From JAUVKT01 sp942491535 (GTDB lineage Bacteria > Bacteroidota > Bacteroidia > Bacteroidales > VadinHA17), in the NCBI GenBank assembly GCA_942491535.1, contig CALOBV010000024.1, positions 124,001 to 188,000 on the forward strand: a DNA stretch of 64,000 nt, read 5' to 3'. Positions within the stretch are counted from its first letter, which is position 1; the number at the start of each line of letters is the position of its first letter. Made by a program: the position numbers and the translations under genes. Shown in pieces: positions 60,505 through 64,000 of this stretch. The notes beneath the pieces were generated by a model, which did no database searches, had not been told where the DNA came from, and worked only from the letters and a program-made list of their open reading frames with translations.

Positions 60505-60981
60505 ATGAAAAATTTAGTTAGACTTTCAACAGGAATTGTGTTTATAATGGCAATTCTGATTGCCGGAGGTTGCTGTTCAAAAAAGAAAGCAGAAGCAATA
60601 AGTGTTAGAAATAAGAAAGATGTTATAATTTTCGCAACCTCTTATGAAATTAACGGAATAATGCACCTTAAGCTGTTTGATTCAAACGGTGATTGGGCAA
60701 TAGATTCTCTTACAACAGATGTTCATCGTAACGGAAAGGTTATTTGGAAATTAGATACCCTCTGCGCAATAAAGGAAATTCATCATATTGAAGGCAGTAA
60801 TGGTCCCATTTTTAAAAAAAATCCGAAAGCTAGCAATGGCCATAATGGCAAACAATTTGAGTTGGATTTACCAGATAATATAAAACCTAAGGACATAGAA
60901 AAATATGATATCTATTTTCTACTATACAATGACACTGCTGTACACCATATCGATCCCTTTCTAAGGGTCCCAGATGCCTAA
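60505..60981 (+). CDS. Small lipoprotein of unknown function
   Basis: The 158-residue protein starts with a lipoprotein signal (LSTGIVFIMAILIAGGC), with two adjacent Cys at the cleavage site and a Lys-rich beginning of the mature part (SKKKAEA). The rest is a single beta-rich domain with FATSYEINGIMHLKLFDSNGD when read in parts, DVHRNGKVIWKL and FFLLYND-type strands; no family was recognised. It is 20 bp before the TPR-SpoIIE phosphatase and most likely shares its promoter. Being on the membrane surface and next to a sensor phosphatase, it could serve as a ligand for the TPR domain, but this is a guess. Confidence 0.6.
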   Translation: MKNLVRLSTGIVFIMAILIAGGCCSKKKAEAISVRNKKDVIIFATSYEINGIMHLKLFDSNGDWAIDSLTTDVHRNGKVIWKLDTLCAIKEIHHIEGSNGPIFKKNPKASNGHNGKQFELDLPDNIKPKDIEKYDIYFLLYNDTAVHHIDPFLRVPDA

Positions 60982-61001
60982 AGACCAAAAATAATAGCTG
61001 G

Positions 61002-63044
61002 ATGAAATATCGTATTATTTCAGTTTTCTTTCTTGCCCTATTTATGGAAATCTATCCTCCATCCACTGTTTTGGGGCAATCTGTTGATAGTCTGATATAT
61101 ATATTAGAGAATAAGCAGATTAAGGACGATGCTGAGAAATACGAACTTCTGTGTCAGATAATTTCTCAACCAGATTATTTCGAAAACAAGATTCAGTATT
61201 GCAACCAGGCCATAGAGCTTGCTCAGGAAATGGATAGCATACCCGCATACCCTTATCTTTACAAAGGCATTGCATATCTTGATCTCGGCCTTACCGCACA
61301 GGCTCTTGAGAGTTTTTATACTGCAGCAAATTATTATAAGTCAGGTGGTCAAAGTCTGGATCTGGCAAGAACTTATCAATATATTGCTGAAACATTTAAC
61401 CAGCAGGAAAACTATGATATTGCAAAGAAATATATCCAGGATGCTATTGAAATCTATAAACAGGAAGAGGATTCATTAACATTTGCTTATGCTCTTGTAA
61501 ATTTGGCTTACGCTAATTACGGTAAGGGGCAATACGACGTAGCAATAGAATTAAACTCCTCTGCTTATGAGCTCTTTCAAAAGTTGGACTACAAACCAGA
61601 AAGTATTCAGATTGCCTATTGTATCGGCAATTCGGGATTGGCATATTCCAGGTTGTCGGTTTTTGACAAAGCAGAAGAATTTCTTTATAGAGCAATAGAA
61701 TTACTTGGCCCATATAATGACGAACGTGCTCTTGCCGAGTATACTATCGAATATGCCCGCATTCTTCAGCATAAAGGAGAAACTGAGAATGCAATAGAAT
61801 GTGTAAAGAAGGGACTTGGTTTCGCTAAAAAAGGTAATCTTCAGGAGTTTATAATACTTGGAGCACAAACCCTGGCGAGTCTTTATGAAACTTCAAGGAT
61901 GTTTGACAGTGCATATTACTATCAATCATTATTTATAGGAATCAAAGAAGGTAGTAAGGAATATAATCAGAAGATGGCCGATTTGCGGACAGAATTCGAA
62001 GTTACAGAGGAAAGGTCAAGGGTTAAGGTGTTACAGAAAGAAAAAACTATTTGGCTAATCACCATAATATTTCTGGGTATTATCCTTGCACTGGCAATAG
62101 GCCTTGTAATGTTTTATTATTACAGCCTGAAACGCTCCAAAGTACTTACTGCCGAACTTGAGGATCGTAAGAAACTACTCGAAGGACAGAGCTCAGAGCT
62201 GCAGGAGAAGAACAACAAAATTAATTCTGCAAATGAAGAGTTAACACAGTTATATGAAATTACAAATGGGCAAAAGGAAGCCATAGTGAGTAGTATTAAC
62301 TATGCACAGAGGATACAGAATGCAATTCTGCCACCTGAGGCCTATATTACTGAATTGATAAATGAGAATTTTATATTCTATAAACCAAAAGATATCGTAA
62401 GTGGCGATTTCTACTGGATTAAGCAGGTAAATCAATATATCATCCTGGTTTCTGCAGATTGTACTGGTCATGGAGTGCCGGGGGCACTAATGAGTATGCT
62501 TGGAATAAGTTGTTTGAAGGATATTGTACAAAGAAAGGAAATTACACAGGCAAACCAGGTTCTGAATGAGCTGCGTAAGGAGATCAAACAATCCCTGAGA
62601 CAAACAGGTAAGAAAGAAGAATCAAGAGAGGGAATTGATATGGCCCTGTGTGTTATCGATACCAATAAAGGCCTTATGCAGTATTCCGGTGCCTATAGTT
62701 CCTTATATCTAATAAGCAATAATTCAGGAAGCCCTGTCCTTAAAGAAATCAAAGCCGATAAAATGCCTGTCGGAGTGCACTTTTCAAGCGATACATCCTT
62801 TACTAACCATGAAATTAAGCTGGAAATCGGTGATACATTTTACCTGTCTACAGACGGTTTTATAGACCAGGTTGGCGGCAGAAAAAGCAGCAGGTTCGGC
62901 AATGAGAATTTCAAAAAATTACTCCTGGAGATCCACGATCAACCTTTATATGAGCAAAGGGAAATTCTGGAACGGAAGCTTACAGAATGGATGGGCGAAC
63001 ATCCTCAGAGAGATGATATTCTCGTAATTGGAGCCAGGGTGTAG
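61002..63044 (+). CDS. TPR sensor SpoIIE/PP2C-type protein phosphatase
   Basis: The 680-residue protein has a signal peptide (IISVFFLALFMEIYPP, cleavage near LGQ), a periplasmic TPR region (about 45-335: AYLDLGLTAQALESFYTAA, YQYIAETFNQQENYDIAKK, ALVNLAYANYGKGQYDVAI), one membrane helix (IWLITIIFLGIILALAIGLV, near 348-370), a coiled coil (375-425) and a cytoplasmic SpoIIE/PP2C domain (430-680). Metal-binding Asp residues are in KDIVSGDFYW, VSADCTGHGVPGA (near 485), YLSTDGFIDQ (near 616) and QRDDILVIG (near 669). In the SiaABC scheme this is the SiaA position, dephosphorylating the SiaC protein. It stands downstream of the second ABC transporter and after the small lipoprotein. Confidence 0.88.
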   Translation: MKYRIISVFFLALFMEIYPPSTVLGQSVDSLIYILENKQIKDDAEKYELLCQIISQPDYFENKIQYCNQAIELAQEMDSIPAYPYLYKGIAYLDLGLTAQALESFYTAANYYKSGGQSLDLARTYQYIAETFNQQENYDIAKKYIQDAIEIYKQEEDSLTFAYALVNLAYANYGKGQYDVAIELNSSAYELFQKLDYKPESIQIAYCIGNSGLAYSRLSVFDKAEEFLYRAIELLGPYNDERALAEYTIEYARILQHKGETENAIECVKKGLGFAKKGNLQEFIILGAQTLASLYETSRMFDSAYYYQSLFIGIKEGSKEYNQKMADLRTEFEVTEERSRVKVLQKEKTIWLITIIFLGIILALAIGLVMFYYYSLKRSKVLTAELEDRKKLLEGQSSELQEKNNKINSANEELTQLYEITNGQKEAIVSSINYAQRIQNAILPPEAYITELINENFIFYKPKDIVSGDFYWIKQVNQYIILVSADCTGHGVPGALMSMLGISCLKDIVQRKEITQANQVLNELRKEIKQSLRQTGKKEESREGIDMALCVIDTNKGLMQYSGAYSSLYLISNNSGSPVLKEIKADKMPVGVHFSSDTSFTNHEIKLEIGDTFYLSTDGFIDQVGGRKSSRFGNENFKKLLLEIHDQPLYEQREILERKLTEWMGEHPQRDDILVIGARV

Positions 63045-63048
63045 TTAA

Positions 63049-63167
63049 GGCAAAGAGCTAAGGGCAAAGGGGTAAGGGGTAAGAGCAAAGGGGTAAGAGC
63101 AAAGAGCTAAAAAGAGGAGGGTACGTGGTGCGGGGTACGGGGTACGGGGTGCGAGGTACGGCGTATA
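63049..63167. repeat. Heptamer tandem array, 17 units in unbroken register
   Basis: From 63049 the sequence divides into 17 consecutive 7-bp units without any gap: nine of the type GGCAAAG, AGCTAAG, GGGTAAG or AGCAAAG, one AAGAGGA, six of the type GGGTACG or GGGTGCG, and a last GCGTATA. The first nine share words with the array at 45600. There is no open frame of note. The array lies between the phosphatase stop and a terminator hairpin. Confidence 0.85.
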
Positions 63168-63172
63168 AAAAG

Positions 63173-63208
63173 AATGCCGCTATTAATAAGAGCATTAATA
63201 ACGGCATT
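63173..63208. terminator. Terminator hairpin between the phosphatase and the DUF975-like gene
   Basis: AATGCCG-C-TATTAAT (63173-63187) pairs with ATTAATA-A-CGGCATT (63194-63208): two 7-bp stems with one internal mismatch and a 6-nt loop. On the minus strand it is followed by CTTTTTATAC, a good T-run, so it fits the minus-strand gene best. The plus-strand phosphatase may use the same stem, but no T-run follows on that side. Confidence 0.68.
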
Positions 63209-63231
63209 GTCTAAAACCAGTCAGGGTTATT

Positions 63232-63927
63232 CTATTGTTCTTCAGGCACTTCCACAAGCTCTCCCTTTTCTTCAAGAACTGCCTGGTAAATTGAGGCAAA
63301 GGCTGATTTTATCCACATAAATGATATAAACACACCGAATCCAAGGCATATAAGTCCGAGAATTATAACAAAGAAGGCAATAATTGCCATCCAGAATATT
63401 CTCCATCCATGTCCCCTGGTAAGTCTCCAGCTCTCTTCGACAGCCTTTACCGGGTCAAGTTTTTTGTCCATAACCAGGTAGGGTACAAATGCAAGACGGC
63501 AGGCAAAGATTATCCCTGGTATTATAACCATAAAGAATCCGAAAGCAATAATTGCTCCCGAAAGAAGTGAGGCAAGAACCACATTCAGGTAATTCTTAAA
63601 TGAATCAAATACTTCAACAACCTCAGCCTTCCTGTCGCGAACACTCTGGAGGTAGATCCATTTTACGCCATACTCAAGGGGTGAGATAACAAACAATGTA
63701 TACGCAATGGCAAAAATCTGCCCGAAAACCACTGCAATTGCCAGGAAACTAAAATGATTATGATTCAGTTCGCTTAAATTAGCCGGTATTGCAAAGGGTA
63801 TGGTTGCAACAATTATGATTAATGATACAAGTAACAAAGTAATAAAATACTTCCATAGGGCTCTCCATCCGTGACTGTAAGCTGCCCCTGCCTTTGGTAC
63901 TAATCTTTTACTGTCAAGTTTTTCCAT
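63232..63927 (-). CDS. DUF975-like multi-pass membrane protein
   Basis: The 231-residue protein has about five to six membrane helices. The central segment (FGFFMVIIPGIIFACRLAFVP in part) and VMDKKLDPVKAVEESWRLTRGHGWRIF are features of integral membrane proteins of the DUF975/YciC group, in which an amphipathic helix with DPVKAVEESW follows a Pro-Gly turn. Function is unknown. It is a single gene whose start is 73 bp from the right edge and which ends before the terminator hairpin. Confidence 0.65.
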   Translation of the reverse strand: MEKLDSKRLVPKAGAAYSHGWRALWKYFITLLLVSLIIIVATIPFAIPANLSELNHNHFSFLAIAVVFGQIFAIAYTLFVISPLEYGVKWIYLQSVRDRKAEVVEVFDSFKNYLNVVLASLLSGAIIAFGFFMVIIPGIIFACRLAFVPYLVMDKKLDPVKAVEESWRLTRGHGWRIFWMAIIAFFVIILGLICLGFGVFISFMWIKSAFASIYQAVLEEKGELVEVPEEQ

Positions 63928-64000
63928 AATATTTAATTTTGTTTTATAATTTATTTTTCAGAACGGTTATGTAAATATATAATCAGCATTACCCGATATC

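Overview
The window is about 64 kb of chromosome from a member of the Bacteroidota, most likely the Bacteroidales/Marinilabiliales side of the phylum. The main evidence is: the phylum-specific promoter -7 box TAnnTTTG upstream of many genes, and no strong Shine-Dalgarno sites; a Porin_10-type barrel protein; DUF4783 next to nadC; a GlsA/GlsB-like glycine-lipid pair; a dcw cluster without murF or ddl; DUF1987/SiaC proteins; and short Cys lipoproteins throughout. No rRNA, tRNA, CRISPR array, phage or transposase was seen.

Layout. 1-8.5 kb: the 5' part of a multi-pass membrane sensor (probably a histidine kinase) running off the left edge, then rlmH, DUF4783-nadC-yihY, a glutamine synthetase and a lipoprotein that looks like a degenerate metallopeptidase. 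8.5-23.5 kb: valS, an aminotransferase, NamZ-like muramidase, a LolC/E-like permease, an archaeal-type gatE-gatD pair, a Ni/Co-type transporter, a Nudix CoA pyrophosphatase, an MltF-like lytic transglycosylase and a porin. 23.8-39.2 kb: a complete dcw cluster on the minus strand, mraZ-rsmH-ftsL-ftsI-murE-mraY-murD-ftsW-murG-murC-ftsQ-ftsA-ftsZ, with a clear three-box MraZ operator in front. 39.4-46.8 kb: glsA/glsB-like acyltransferases, a PurF-like protein, a SPOR protein, a frameshifted lipoprotein, a YebC-family protein and another lipoprotein. 47-52.8 kb: three tandem TolB/FlgO-plus-TPR membrane proteins, two of them frameshifted, and a decayed scrap of a fourth. 53-63 kb: the most unusual block. 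Two paralogous ABCG-like transporters of about 1030 residues with TerB-like N-termini flank a SiaB-like kinase/SiaC phosphoprotein pair, followed by a small lipoprotein and a TPR-SpoIIE phosphatase. 63.2-63.9 kb: a membrane protein.

How the genes work together. The dcw cluster is a compact, mostly overlapping operon that makes lipid II and the divisome. NamZ, the MltF-like protein and the SPOR protein elsewhere in the window also act on peptidoglycan. The 53-63 kb block has the three parts of a SiaA/B/C phospho-switch (kinase, substrate, PP2C phosphatase) but no visible diguanylate cyclase; its neighbours are two large transporters, so a transporter-linked output is a reasonable but untested hypothesis.

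An unexpected layer is the intergenic sequence. Several spacers carry tandem repeats with a 7-bp period (32.5, 45.6-45.8 and 63.1 kb; the last holds 17 unbroken units), and the spacer after ftsZ carries a row of different small hairpins joined by a nearly constant 7-nt linker.
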